This document shows positions 31,306-42,313 of a stretch of 64,000 bases of DNA, one piece after another. The notes under the pieces were generated by a model, which made no database searches, was not told the DNA's origin, and worked only from the letters and a program-made list of their open reading frames with translations. Location: contig NZ_JAUZDX010000006.1 in NCBI RefSeq assembly GCF_030704685.1, positions 124,001 to 188,000 on the forward strand, in the 5' to 3' direction. The stretch's first letter is position 1. Every line of letters starts with the position of its first letter. Source of the stretch: Acidovorax sp. A1169. Lineage in GTDB: Bacteria > Pseudomonadota > Gammaproteobacteria > Burkholderiales > Burkholderiaceae_C. A program made the position numbers and the translations under genes.

Positions 31306-32325
31306 TCAGGCGCCTTGCTGCAGCTGCGCCCGGTACTGACCGGGCGGCATGCCGAACCAGCGCTTGCAGGCGCGGAACATGTTGCTCTGGTCGGCAAAAC
31401 CCAGCAGGTCGGCCACTTCGGTCAGGTTGCGGCGGGGGTCGGCCAGGTACTGGCGTGCGAGTTCGCAGCGCGTGTCGTCCAGCAGTTGCTGGTAGGTGGC
31501 CGATTCGGCCTGCAGCCGGCGCTGCAGGGTGCGGTCGGTCATGTTCAGGCGCGCGGCGATGTCGTCGCGGCGCGGCTCGCCCTTGTGCAGGATGCGTGCC
31601 ACCTCGGCGCGCACGCGCGTGCTCGCCAGCGAGTGGCCCAGGTGGTCGAGCTCGGTCTCCACCAGCCGCTCGTGCATGGCCCACAGGCTGGGGTTGTGCG
31701 TGGGGATGTCGGCCAGCATGTCGGCTTCGGCCAGCAGGATGCGGCTGGCCGGCTGCGCGAAGCGGGGCAGCAGGCCGAAGGCTTTTTCGTAGTGTGCCTC
31801 GCTACCAGGGGCCGGCTGTGGCGTGGTCAGTTCCACGGCGATGGGCTTGAGCTCGCGGCGCGTGAGCCAGCCGCACAGCGTGAACAGGGTGAGCAGCGCG
31901 TATTCGACCCGCTGGCGCGGCACCGGGCGCGTACCGCCGATGTGCGCGATGGAGAACCAGTAGCCGCGTGCTTCGCGCTCCAGCTCGAAGGCGGTGCAGT
32001 CGGAGATCACCGCCATGTGGCGCGTGAGGTGCTGAAACCCCACCAGCAGGTTCGGTCCCGATGCGAGCGCGTAGCCCACCACGTCCACGTTGCCGTAGCG
32101 CGCGGTGAGCTGGGGGCACAGCCCCAGGTCCAGCTTGCCAGAGCGCGCCACGGCCAGCTCCCACAGCTGGCTGATCCGGTCCACATCCACGCGTGCATGG
32201 GGCTGCTGCAGGGCCGCCAGGTCGATGCCGGCCTCGCTGCACAGCTCGGCCACGGGCAGGCCTTCGGCAGCCATCATGTCGGTGGTGCCGCGCACCCAGG
32301 CGGCGGAACTTGTGCGGGGAGTCAT
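31306..32325 (-). CDS. AraC family transcriptional regulator
   Basis: 339 residues. The N-terminal 200 are of the arabinose-binding-type ligand domain used by OruR-like regulators (LPVAELCSEAGIDLAALQQP, ARYGNVDVVGYALASGP, FQHLTRHMAVISDCTAFELE). The C-terminal 100 carry two AraC helix-turn-helices (ARLNMTDRTLQRRLQAE, and LTEVADLLGFADQSNMFRAC then KRWFGMPPGQYR). It is transcribed away from the esterase gene, so control of that gene is plausible. The ligand is not known. Confidence 0.9.
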   Translation of the reverse strand: MTPRTSSAAWVRGTTDMMAAEGLPVAELCSEAGIDLAALQQPHARVDVDRISQLWELAVARSGKLDLGLCPQLTARYGNVDVVGYALASGPNLLVGFQHLTRHMAVISDCTAFELEREARGYWFSIAHIGGTRPVPRQRVEYALLTLFTLCGWLTRRELKPIAVELTTPQPAPGSEAHYEKAFGLLPRFAQPASRILLAEADMLADIPTHNPSLWAMHERLVETELDHLGHSLASTRVRAEVARILHKGEPRRDDIAARLNMTDRTLQRRLQAESATYQQLLDDTRCELARQYLADPRRNLTEVADLLGFADQSNMFRACKRWFGMPPGQYRAQLQQGA

Positions 32326-32518
32326 CGGGTTGCGATCGAGGTCACGGTGGGCTCAGGGTTTACGCGAGGTGGGAGCTGAAGTCAGTGTTTTGGCAAGGTT
32401 GCGATAGTAGCGAAAGGCCTGCTCCTTTCCACAATCGGCGTCGAGGTTGTGCCCTGGCGTCACGTTACTGTACACAGAGGCCCGACCCGTTTTGAGAAAA
32501 CCCCAAAGGAGACAAGAC

Positions 32519-34225
32519 ATGGTCGATTCGCGCTGGCGTGTGCAATGCCTGGGAGCAGTCCTTTCCGTGCTGGCGGTGGCCGGCTGTGGCGGTGGTTCGG
32601 GCACCGCGCCCGAGGTGCGCGAGACCGCGTACGGCACGGTGCGCGGCGCCGATGCCAGCGCCACCACGGGCACCTATTCGTGGAAGGGCATCCCCTTTGC
32701 CCGGCCCCCCGTGGGCGAGCTGCGCTGGCAGCCCCCCGTAGCGCCTGTGGCCTGGAGCGGCGAGCGCGATGCCACGCGCTTTGGCAATGCCTGCCTGCAG
32801 ATGGGGCGCCTGTACGGCCCTGGTGCCAACAACCGCTTTGACGACAGCATCGGCCAAACCCTGGGCACGCCCGTGGGCAACGAGGACTGCCTGACGCTGA
32901 ACATCTGGCGCCCTGCGAGCACGCAGGACAACCTGCCCGTGCTGCTGTTCCTGCACGGCGGCAGCGCCATCTCGGGCTACACGGCCGACCCGGTCTATGA
33001 TGGGGCGGCGCTGGCCCGCTCGGCCAACGCCGTGGTGGTCACGGCCAACTACCGGCTCGACGTGCTGGGCTTCTTCCAGATGCCGCAGCTGCATACCGGG
33101 ACGCAGGCCTATACCGGCAACTACGCGCTGCTCGACAACGTGCAGGCCCTGACCTTCATCCAGCGCAACATCGGCAACTTTGGCGGCAATGCGGGCAACG
33201 TCACGCTGATGGGGCAGTCGGCCGGTGCCGGTAACGTGCTGGCGCTGCTCACCTCGCCCCAGGCGGCGGGCCTGTTCCACAAGGCCCTGCCGATCAGCGG
33301 TGGCACCTCGCTGGCGAGCCAGTTGCCTGCAGGCTCCATCCCCACGCTCAACCCTGCCTCCAAATACGCGGGCCAGTCGGCGGCGCTCCTGGCGGCCCTG
33401 GCGCTGGCCGATGGCCTGGCGCCCAATGCTGCGGCCGCTGCGGCGCTGGTGGCTGGCTGGACACCGGCACAGACCGCCAGCTACCTGCGCGGCAAGGACG
33501 GCCGCGTGGTGCTGCAGACGGTGCTGAAAAGCGGGCTCACGGGCTCGGGCCCGATTCCCGACGGCGTGGTGCTGCCGGCAGACCCGATCGCAGAGATGGC
33601 GGCCGGCCGCTACCACAAGGTGCCAGTGCTTTCGGGTTACACGGCCGACGAGGCCAAGTTGTTCGCGCCCTTCCTGGCGTTGCTGGGCGGCAAGCCGGGC
33701 ATGAAGATCAGCGATGCCGAGCGCTTCGCGATGACGCAGGCCTTCAACCCCGATGCGCCCACCACGCTGACGGTGGCGGACATCATCGATGCCTCCTACC
33801 TGCCGGTCACGGCGCCGGCCACGGGCTACAACGCACGCATGAAGCTGCTGGGCAGCGTATTCATCGACCCTAGCCGAGACAGCCTGCTCAATACCCTGCG
33901 CACGCAGCAGACCAACGTCTGGAGCTACCAGTTCAACTGGGCGCAGCAGCCCGCGCCCTGGAACGACGTGTACGGCGCAGCCCACGGCTTTGATCTGCCC
34001 TTCGTGTTCGGCAACTTCGGGCCCTCGCTGCTGGCCAAGGCGGCCAACAGCACGGCCAACCAGCCGGGCCGGCTGGCGCTCTCGGGCGTGATGATGGACA
34101 GCGTGCGTGCCTTCGTGCACACCGGCAATCCCAACCATGCGGGCCTGGGCCAGGATTGGCAGCCGTGGCCGCGCAAGTTCATCTTCGACGCCGACCAGAA
34201 GGCCACGCGCCTGAGCCTCCAGTAA
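32519..34225 (+). CDS. Type-B carboxylesterase lipoprotein
   Basis: 568 residues from the ATG with AAAGGAG seven bases upstream. The N-terminus has a lipobox (VLAVAGCGGG). The rest is a para-nitrobenzyl-esterase/type-B fold: NEDCLTLNIWRP, LFLHGGS (oxyanion hole), the nucleophile in LMGQSAGAGN, an acidic residue in SGYTADEAKLF, and the catalytic His in AAHGFDLPF. It would hydrolyse ester bonds at the outer surface or in the periplasm. The divergent AraC-type gene may regulate it. Confidence 0.9.
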   Translation: MVDSRWRVQCLGAVLSVLAVAGCGGGSGTAPEVRETAYGTVRGADASATTGTYSWKGIPFARPPVGELRWQPPVAPVAWSGERDATRFGNACLQMGRLYGPGANNRFDDSIGQTLGTPVGNEDCLTLNIWRPASTQDNLPVLLFLHGGSAISGYTADPVYDGAALARSANAVVVTANYRLDVLGFFQMPQLHTGTQAYTGNYALLDNVQALTFIQRNIGNFGGNAGNVTLMGQSAGAGNVLALLTSPQAAGLFHKALPISGGTSLASQLPAGSIPTLNPASKYAGQSAALLAALALADGLAPNAAAAAALVAGWTPAQTASYLRGKDGRVVLQTVLKSGLTGSGPIPDGVVLPADPIAEMAAGRYHKVPVLSGYTADEAKLFAPFLALLGGKPGMKISDAERFAMTQAFNPDAPTTLTVADIIDASYLPVTAPATGYNARMKLLGSVFIDPSRDSLLNTLRTQQTNVWSYQFNWAQQPAPWNDVYGAAHGFDLPFVFGNFGPSLLAKAANSTANQPGRLALSGVMMDSVRAFVHTGNPNHAGLGQDWQPWPRKFIFDADQKATRLSLQ

Positions 34226-34257
34226 GCCAGGATCCTGATGCCCCTTTTAATGTCCTT

Positions 34258-34974
34258 TCAGGCGGCTGCGGTGGCGGCGAGGTATGCGCCCAGCGCGTCG
34301 TCGTCCACGATGGCCACCTTGCCGAAATCCAGCGACACGATGCCCATGCCTTCGAGCGAGCGCAGCACGCGGTTGACCGTCTGGCGCGACAGGCCCACGA
34401 GCTGGCCCAGCTCGTCCTGCGTCAGATTCAGCCGGCGCGTGCTGGGCCAGAACAGGCGGCTCAGGTACAGCGCCACGCGGTGCTCGGTGGTCTGCGTGCG
34501 CCCGGCCTCGATGATGCTCATCGCCTGCCCGAGCCGCATGTTCAGGTGCAGCACCAGGAACTGGTTGAAGGCCAGGCTGCTCTCGCGCAGCGCGGCAAAG
34601 ACCGGCAGCGGCAGGCACATGAGGCGGGTAGGGCGCAGGGCCACCACGTGGTACCTGCGCGGCTCGGGCTTCATGGCCGAGCCTTCGCCGAACCATTCGC
34701 CATCGGGCACGCCGATGAAGGCCGAGGAGCGGCCGCGGCTGGCCGGGCTCTGCAGCATCACCAGGCCCGAGAGCACGGCATGCCAGCCCTGCACGGCGCT
34801 GCCGGCGGGCATCATCACCTCGCCCTTGTCGCCGCTTTCCTCGAACACCTCGGCGCGCACGCGCTCCTGCATGGTGGCCGGCAGCCCGGCGAACCAGGGC
34901 TGGGCGGTGATGAAGCGCTGGACGTGCGGGGCGAGGCAGAGCATGCGGCCGATTCTCGCAGCGCAGGGCGGCAT
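34258..34974 (-). CDS. Crp/Fnr family transcriptional regulator
   Basis: 238 residues to the ATG at 34974; the ATG at 34944 is an alternative. The N-terminal 140 form a cyclic-nucleotide-type beta roll (GDKGEVMMPAGSAVQGWHAV, DGEWFGEGSAM). A dimer helix follows, then a C-terminal winged helix (LTQDELGQLVGLSRQTVNRV, LRSLEGMGIVSLDFGKVAIVD). No Cys cluster is present, so it is not an Fnr-type iron-sulfur sensor. It is divergent from the acyl-CoA ligase and converges with the esterase. Control of the ligase is possible. Confidence 0.9.
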   Translation of the reverse strand: MPPCAARIGRMLCLAPHVQRFITAQPWFAGLPATMQERVRAEVFEESGDKGEVMMPAGSAVQGWHAVLSGLVMLQSPASRGRSSAFIGVPDGEWFGEGSAMKPEPRRYHVVALRPTRLMCLPLPVFAALRESSLAFNQFLVLHLNMRLGQAMSIIEAGRTQTTEHRVALYLSRLFWPSTRRLNLTQDELGQLVGLSRQTVNRVLRSLEGMGIVSLDFGKVAIVDDDALGAYLAATAAA

Positions 34975-35160
34975 GCAGGGTAATCCCTTGGCCTTTGTCG
35001 GGCGGGCGACAGGTGTTGGCGCCAAGCGGCCCACGCCGCACACTGCGCAGCCAGGAAACCCGCCTGGCACGCAGCCGAAAGGGGCGCTTCGGAGACCCCG
35101 CAGCAGGCCAGCGCGCGTTACGATGATTGCCCACTTCACCACAACATTCAAGGAGCACAC

Positions 35161-36804
<1,644 letters not shown>

Positions 36805-36992
36805 TCCGGGGCTGCGCTGGACAGGTCTTCGCGAAGGTCGCGAGGGCTGTTGTCAGCGCTGCCCCAGGCTGGTGCGGCGCTCGGGGGAGTGCCCGCCAGT
36901 CACGTGGGCGACGCCGGTAGGGGCAATCCCTGAGGGGCGTCGTGTTGCAACGCGGTACGCTGCGTCGTGTCGATTTACAAGGAGACAAAACC

Positions 36993-38225
36993 ATGAAATT
37001 CGCTATGAAGGCTGTAGCAGCCACCGTCCTGTTGGCGAGCGCTGGCGCCGCATTCGCTCAAAAGGGTGAGACCGTCAAGATCGCCTGGCTCGACCCGCTT
37101 TCGGGTCTGATGGCGGCCGTGGGAACCAACCAGCTCAAGAGCTTCCAGTTCATCTCCGAAGAGTTCAACAAGAAGAACGCTGCCGGAGTGAAGTTCGAGA
37201 TCATCGGCATCGACAACAAGCTCAGCCCACAGGAGACCACCAGCGCACTGCGTTCGGCCATGGACCAGGGCGCGCGCTACGTCGTGCAGGGCAACGGCTC
37301 GGGCCCGGCCCTGGCGATCATGGATGCGCTGGAAAAGCACAACGCACGCAACCCCGGCAAGGAAGTCGTGTTCCTGAACTACGCCGCCGTGGACCCGGAC
37401 CTGACCAACAGCAAGTGCAGCTATTGGCACTTCCGCCTGGACGCAGACACCTCCATGAAGATGGAAGCGCTGACCACCTTCATGAAGGACATGCCCGAAG
37501 TCAAGAAGGTCTACCTGATCAACCAGAACTACGCGCACGGCCACCAGGTCTCCAAGTTCGCCAAGGAGATGATGAATCGCAAGCGTCCGGACGTTCAGTT
37601 CGTCGGCGATGACCTGCACCCCCTGGCCCAGGTGCGCGACTTCTCGCCCTACATCGCCAAGATCAAGCAGTCGGGCGCCGACAGCGTGATCACCGGCAAC
37701 TGGGGTTCCGACCTGGCGCTCCTGATCAAGGCCGCCAACGACGCCGGCCTGAACAACGTCAACTTCTACACCTACTACGGCTCCGTCACCGGCAGCCCGA
37801 CCGCAATGGGCTCGGCCGCCGCTGGCCGCGTGTACATGGTGGCCTACGCGCACATCAACCTGCCGGGCGAAATCAACAAGATCGTGGTGGACTACAAGAA
37901 GAAGTTCAACGACGACATGTACACCGGAGCCGTGTACCACGCCTTCTCCATGCTCACCGAAGCCTTCGTCAAGACCAAGTCCACCGACCCTGTGAAGGTG
38001 GCTGCGGCCATGGAAGGCATGAAGTTCAAGAGCTTCAATGGCGAAGTCGAAATGCGCAAGACCGACCACCAGCTGCAGCAGGGCCTGTTCATCTCCAAGT
38101 GGGAGAAGGCCGGCGGCAAGTTCCCGCTCGACTCGGAAAGCACCGGCTACACCTTTGTGCCGGTGAAGTACTACGAGCCCTTCGTGGCCAGCACGCCCAC
38201 CTCGTGCCAGATGAAGCGCCCATAA
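36993..38225 (+). CDS. livK: Branched-chain-amino-acid-type ABC transporter, binding protein
   Basis: 410 residues from the ATG with AAGGAG upstream; an in-frame ATG at 36942 is not supported. Signal peptide of 23 (MKFAMKAVAATVLLASAGAAFAQ, read in two parts). The rest is a type I periplasmic-binding fold (IAWLDPLSGLMAAVGTNQL, VKKVYLINQNYAHGHQVSKF, NWGSDLALLIKAANDAG). It delivers substrate to LivHM. A terminator-like hairpin (38274-38304) separates it from livH, which would give more binding protein than permease. Confidence 0.9.
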   Translation: MKFAMKAVAATVLLASAGAAFAQKGETVKIAWLDPLSGLMAAVGTNQLKSFQFISEEFNKKNAAGVKFEIIGIDNKLSPQETTSALRSAMDQGARYVVQGNGSGPALAIMDALEKHNARNPGKEVVFLNYAAVDPDLTNSKCSYWHFRLDADTSMKMEALTTFMKDMPEVKKVYLINQNYAHGHQVSKFAKEMMNRKRPDVQFVGDDLHPLAQVRDFSPYIAKIKQSGADSVITGNWGSDLALLIKAANDAGLNNVNFYTYYGSVTGSPTAMGSAAAGRVYMVAYAHINLPGEINKIVVDYKKKFNDDMYTGAVYHAFSMLTEAFVKTKSTDPVKVAAAMEGMKFKSFNGEVEMRKTDHQLQQGLFISKWEKAGGKFPLDSESTGYTFVPVKYYEPFVASTPTSCQMKRP

Positions 38226-38273
38226 GCGGCCATAGGCGCCCATCGGGGCCTGACCAGGCCTTTGCTGCGTATC

Positions 38274-38304
38274 GAGGCCCGACCTGGCTCGGGCCTCTTT
38301 TTTT
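38274..38304 (+). terminator. Terminator/attenuator between livK and livH
   Basis: GAGGCCCGA (38274-38282) pairs with TCGGGCCTC (38289-38297), followed by seven T residues. Partial read-through would set a high LivK to permease ratio. Confidence 0.75.
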
Positions 38305-38326
38305 ACCCTTGACCTGAAAAATTCCA

Positions 38327-39280
38327 ATGAATCCTGAGTTTTTCGTGATCTCCCTGCTCAATGGCGTGAGCTACGGGCTGCTGCTGTTCATGCTGAGCTC
38401 GGGACTCACACTGATTTTCAGCATGATGGGTGTGCTCAATTTTGCACACACCAGCTTCTACATGCTGGGTGCCTACTTCGCCTTCAGCATCTCCAGCGTC
38501 ATCGGCTTCTGGCCGGCGCTGGTGATCTCTCCGCTGGTCGTATTTGCGCTGGGCGCCGCGTTCGAGCGCTACTGCCTGCGCCGCGTGCACAAGTTCGGCC
38601 ACGTGCCTGAGCTGCTCGTGACCTTCGGCCTGTCCTACCTCATCCTGGAAGTCGTGCAACTCGTCTGGGGCCGCGCCACGGTGCCCTACGGCCTGCCCGA
38701 ACAACTGCAGGGCCCGCTGTTCAGCCTGTACGGCACGCAGTTCCCCAAGTCGCGCTCGTTCGTGATGCTGATCGCTTTGCTGATGCTGGTGTCGGTGTGG
38801 CTGCTGCTTACCCGCACGCGCATCGGCCTGGTGATCCAGGCGGCGCTCAAGTACCCCGAGATGGTCGAGGCGCTGGGCCACAACGTACCGCGTGTGTTCA
38901 TGCTGGTGTTCGGCGGCGGCGCGGCCCTGGCCGGCCTGGCCGGCGTGATCGGCGGCAACACCTACGTCACCGAGCCAGCCATGGCGGGCTCGGTCGGCTC
39001 CATCATCTTCGTGGTGGTGGTGGTCGGCGGCATGGGCTCGCTGGCGGGTGCCTTCCTGGCCTCGCTGCTGATCGGCCTGGTGCAGACCTTCGCGGTGGCG
39101 CTCGACTATTCGATGATCCACGTGCTGCGTCCCCTGGGCGTGGCGGTGACCGACCAGACCTTTGGCTACCCCTTGCTCAAGCTCACCATCTCCCAGGTGG
39201 CGCCCATTCTTCCGTACCTGTTCCTGGTGCTCATCCTGATCTTCCGTCCCAAGGGCCTTCTGGGCACCCGCGAGGACTGA
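38327..39280 (+). CDS. livH: Liv-type ABC transporter permease, LivH
   Basis: 317 residues with eight or more membrane segments and the typical start (FVISLLNGVSYGLLLFMLS). The family's cytoplasmic loop is visible as GVLNFAHTSFYMLGAYFAF and in the AGVIGGNTYV / GSLAGAFLASLLIGLVQTF regions. With LivM it makes the channel of the transporter. It starts 22 bases after the livK-livH hairpin, with four bases between its stop and livM's ATG. The ribosome site is weak (TGAAAAATTCC). Confidence 0.9.
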   Translation: MNPEFFVISLLNGVSYGLLLFMLSSGLTLIFSMMGVLNFAHTSFYMLGAYFAFSISSVIGFWPALVISPLVVFALGAAFERYCLRRVHKFGHVPELLVTFGLSYLILEVVQLVWGRATVPYGLPEQLQGPLFSLYGTQFPKSRSFVMLIALLMLVSVWLLLTRTRIGLVIQAALKYPEMVEALGHNVPRVFMLVFGGGAALAGLAGVIGGNTYVTEPAMAGSVGSIIFVVVVVGGMGSLAGAFLASLLIGLVQTFAVALDYSMIHVLRPLGVAVTDQTFGYPLLKLTISQVAPILPYLFLVLILIFRPKGLLGTRED

Positions 39281-39284
39281 TGCC

Positions 39285-40634
39285 ATGACCTCATCCACCA
39301 CCACCGTTTCCGGCGCTGCGCCACAGGCCAGCGCCCCACAGGGCACCTCCCACTACCGGTTCAAGCCGTGGAACGTGGGCCGCTTCGTCGTCTGGTCGCT
39401 GTTCGCCGCGATGCTGATCGTGGCGCCCCACGTGTTCCGCAGCGGCCTGGCGCTGACCATGCTCTCGCAGATCGGCTACCTGATCATCATCTGCCTGTCC
39501 TACAACATCCTGCTGGGGCAGGGCGGCATGCTCAGCTTCGGGCACGCGGTGTACACCGGCCTGGGCTCGTTCATCGCCATCCACGCCATGAACACGGCGA
39601 CCAAGGGGGGGCTGCCCATCCCGCTGGTGCTGATCCCCTTGGTCGGCGGGCTGGCGGGCATGTTCTTCGCCATCCTGCTGGGCTTCGTGACCACCAAGAA
39701 GTCGGGCACCACGTTTGCCATGATCACGCTGGGCATTGGTGAACTGGTGGCCTCCATGGCGCTGATGTTCCCCGAGTTCTTCGGCGGCGAGGGCGGCATC
39801 ACCACCGACCGCGTCTACGGCAAGCCCTTCTTCGGGCTGAATTTCGGCTCGGGCATGCAGGTGTACTACCTGATTGCCGCCTACTGCTTCGTCTGCACGG
39901 CGGCCATGTTTGCCTTCACGGGCACGCCGCTTGGCCGCATTCTGAATGCCGTGCGCGACAACCCTGAGCGTGTCGAGTTCATCGGCTACAACACGCAGCG
40001 CGTGCGCTACTTCGCGTTCATCATCGCGGGCTTCTTCGCCGGCATCGGCGGCGGGCTGGCCACCATCAACTTCGAGATCGTGACCGGTGCCGACAGCGTG
40101 AACGTGCTGCGTTCGGGCGGCTACCTGCTGTTCACCTTCCTGGGCGGGGCCACGTTCTTCTTCGGGCCCATCATCGGCGCCGTGCTGCTGGTGCTGGCCT
40201 CGGTGCTGCTGTCCGAAATCTCCAAGGCCTGGCTGCTGTACCTGGGCCTGGTGTTCCTGTTCATGGTGATGTATGCCCCCGGCGGCATCGCCAGCCTGAT
40301 CATGATGAACCTGCGCCTGGCCAAGTACGGCAAACTGCGCCAGCTCTGGGTGTCCTACCTGGGCCTGGCCGGCACCGGCCTGGTGGCCGTGCTGGGCGCT
40401 GCCTGCATGGTGGAGATGACCTACCACCTGCAGCTCAATGCGGCCCTGGGATCCGAGCTCAAGTTCATGGGCGCCATGATCGATGCCAAGGGCCTCACGG
40501 CTTGGTTCGGTGCGGGCTTCGTGTTCCTCACCGGCCTGGCGCTCTTCGAGATATGCCGGCGCCAGTTCCTGCGCCAGTGGAGCGCCATCCAGGAAGAGAT
40601 CGAACATGCCATCAAGCGGGGGGAGGCACAGTGA
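39285..40634 (+). CDS. livM: Liv-type ABC transporter permease, LivM
   Basis: 449 residues, longer than many LivM proteins through a C-terminal extension of about 110 that carries two more hydrophobic segments (LGLAGTGLVAVLGAAC, WFGAGFVFLTGLALFEIC). The core has LSYNILLGQGGMLSFGHAVY, GTTFAMITLGIGELVASMAL and NPERVEFIGYNTQRVRYFAF, diagnostic for LivM. Its stop is nested in the GTGA overlap with livG. Confidence 0.9.
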   Translation: MTSSTTTVSGAAPQASAPQGTSHYRFKPWNVGRFVVWSLFAAMLIVAPHVFRSGLALTMLSQIGYLIIICLSYNILLGQGGMLSFGHAVYTGLGSFIAIHAMNTATKGGLPIPLVLIPLVGGLAGMFFAILLGFVTTKKSGTTFAMITLGIGELVASMALMFPEFFGGEGGITTDRVYGKPFFGLNFGSGMQVYYLIAAYCFVCTAAMFAFTGTPLGRILNAVRDNPERVEFIGYNTQRVRYFAFIIAGFFAGIGGGLATINFEIVTGADSVNVLRSGGYLLFTFLGGATFFFGPIIGAVLLVLASVLLSEISKAWLLYLGLVFLFMVMYAPGGIASLIMMNLRLAKYGKLRQLWVSYLGLAGTGLVAVLGAACMVEMTYHLQLNAALGSELKFMGAMIDAKGLTAWFGAGFVFLTGLALFEICRRQFLRQWSAIQEEIEHAIKRGEAQ

Positions 40635-41425
40635 GCAATACCATGACCCCTCAAGCGTCCTGCGCGCTCGAACTGCGTGACCTGCGCAAGAGCTTCGGCA
40701 AGACGGAGATCATCCGCGGTGCCAACCTGGTGGTGGCACCCGGCGAGCGCGTGGCCATCATCGGCCCCAACGGCGCCGGCAAGTCCACCCTGTTCAACCT
40801 CATCAGCGGGCGCTTCGCCCCCACCAGCGGCGACGTGATCCTGAACGGCCAGCGCATCAACGGCCTGGCCCCGTACGAGATCAACCGCATGGGGCTGTCG
40901 CGCAGCTTCCAGATCACGAACATCTTCCCCAAGCTGAGCGTGTTCGAGAACCTGCGCTGCGGCGTACTGTGGAGCATGGGCTACCGCTACACCTTCCTGC
41001 GCTTCCTGTCGAACCTGCACGATGCCAACCAGCGCGCCAAGGAGCTCATGGAGATGATCAAGCTCGACAAGAAGCGCGACACGCTGGCCATGAACCTGAC
41101 CTATGCCGAGCAGCGCGCCCTGGAGATCGGCATCACCATTGCCGGTGGCGCCAACGTGATCCTGCTGGACGAGCCCACGGCCGGCATGAGCAAGAGCGAG
41201 ACCACCCGCTTCATCGGCCTCATCAAGGAGGTGACCGAGGGCCGCACCCTGCTGACCGTGGAGCACGACATGGGCGTGGTGTTCGGCCTGGCCGACAAGA
41301 TCGCCGTGGTGGTGTACGGCGAGGTGATCGCCTTCGACACCCCTGACAAGGTGCGCGCCAATGCGCGCGTGCAGGAGGCCTATCTGGGCTCGGCCGTGGC
41401 CGACGAGCAGGGCGCGGGACACTGA
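40631..41425 (+). CDS. livG: Liv-type ABC transporter ATPase, LivG
   Basis: 264 residues from a GTG start (overlapping livM's stop, GGGGGAGG upstream). Walker A GPNGAGKST; family insert with PTSGDVILNGQRINGLAPYEI; signature LTYAEQRALEIGI, with Y for the usual S-G in the C-loop as in other LivG; Walker B VILLDEPTAGMS; H-loop VEHDMGVVF. It powers uptake with LivF. Six bases separate it from livF. Confidence 0.9.
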   Translation: MSNTMTPQASCALELRDLRKSFGKTEIIRGANLVVAPGERVAIIGPNGAGKSTLFNLISGRFAPTSGDVILNGQRINGLAPYEINRMGLSRSFQITNIFPKLSVFENLRCGVLWSMGYRYTFLRFLSNLHDANQRAKELMEMIKLDKKRDTLAMNLTYAEQRALEIGITIAGGANVILLDEPTAGMSKSETTRFIGLIKEVTEGRTLLTVEHDMGVVFGLADKIAVVVYGEVIAFDTPDKVRANARVQEAYLGSAVADEQGAGH

Positions 41426-41431
41426 CTATCT

Positions 41432-42127
41432 ATGCTGAAAATTGACAACCTCCACGCCTACTACGGCAAGAGCCATGTGCTGCATGGCGTGAGCTTCGAC
41501 GTGCAGCCCGGCGAGATCGTGGCGCTGCTCGGGCGCAACGGCTCGGGCCGCTCCACCACTGCCAAGGCCATCATGGGCCTGGTGGACTGGGAGGGCACGC
41601 TCGAGTTCAAGGGCCAGAGCCTCACGGGCAAGAAGGCCTACGAGATCGCCCACCTGGGCCTGGGCTACGTGCCCGAGAGCCGCGACGTGTTTCCCAACCT
41701 TACCGTGCACCAGAACCTGCTGCTGGGCCAGAAGGGCAGCGGCAAGGGCAGCCGCTGGTCGTTCGACGACATGTACGAGATGTTCCCGCGCCTCAAGGAG
41801 CGCCAGCACACCGAGGCGGGCGTGATGTCCGGCGGCGAGCAGCAGATGCTCACGCTGTGCCGCACGCTGATGGGCGACCCCGACCTGATCATCATCGACG
41901 AGCCTACCGAAGGCCTGGCGCCCAAGATCGTCGAGCTGGTGGGGCAGTACCTGCAGACCATCAAGGCGCGCGGCATCTCGGTGCTGCTGATCGAGCAGAA
42001 GCTGACCATCGCCATGAAGATCTCCGACCGCGCGCTGGTGATGGGCCACGGCTCCATCGTCTTCCAGGGCACGCCCGACAGCCTGCGCGCCGACAACTAC
42101 ATCCGCAAGGAGTGGCTGGAGGTCTGA
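41432..42127 (+). CDS. livF: Liv-type ABC transporter ATPase, LivF
   Basis: 231 residues. Walker A GRNGSGRST (an Arg in place of the usual invariant Lys: GSGRSTT instead of GSGKSTT), signature MSGGEQQMLTLCRTLMGDP, Walker B LIIIDEPTEGLAP, switch LIEQKLTIA. The Lys-to-Arg change in the P-loop is worth checking, as it often weakens ATP hydrolysis; some LivF proteins tolerate it. A terminator at 42151 ends the operon. Confidence 0.9.
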   Translation: MLKIDNLHAYYGKSHVLHGVSFDVQPGEIVALLGRNGSGRSTTAKAIMGLVDWEGTLEFKGQSLTGKKAYEIAHLGLGYVPESRDVFPNLTVHQNLLLGQKGSGKGSRWSFDDMYEMFPRLKERQHTEAGVMSGGEQQMLTLCRTLMGDPDLIIIDEPTEGLAPKIVELVGQYLQTIKARGISVLLIEQKLTIAMKISDRALVMGHGSIVFQGTPDSLRADNYIRKEWLEV

Positions 42128-42150
42128 CGACTTCCGGCCAAAGCACGACA

Positions 42151-42186
42151 AAGAGGCGCCTGACAGCTCATGGCGCCTCTTTTTTT
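42151..42186 (+). terminator. Intrinsic terminator after livF
   Basis: AAGAGGCGCC (42151-42160) pairs with GGCGCCTCTT (42172-42181), followed by further T residues. It closes the liv operon. Confidence 0.85.
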
Positions 42187-42263
42187 GCCCGACGAGACTT
42201 TTTTCGACCCAGAGCCATGTCCCCACCGGGACAAATTGACACGCCATGGCCGCGCGAAGTCTC

Positions 42264-42285
42264 TACAATAAAAACGCACGATCGT
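42264..42285 (+). promoter_or_regulatory. Candidate -10 and palindrome before the hydratase/dehydrogenase gene
   Basis: TACAAT (42264-42269) is followed by ACGATCGT (42278-42285), a perfect 8-bp palindrome, about 29 bases before the start at 42314. Fatty-acid regulators of the TetR type often bind such dyads, but the assignment is speculative. The nearest TTGACA is 22 bases upstream, too far for a standard promoter. Confidence 0.3.
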
Positions 42286-42313
42286 TCTTTTTCACTCTCC
42301 AAGGAACAACAGC

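Noticed and set aside
42236-42269. A full -35/-10 promoter (TTGACA ... TACAAT) before the hydratase/dehydrogenase gene
   Set aside because: The spacing is 22 bases, beyond the usual 16-18, so only the -10-like element and palindrome are noted.
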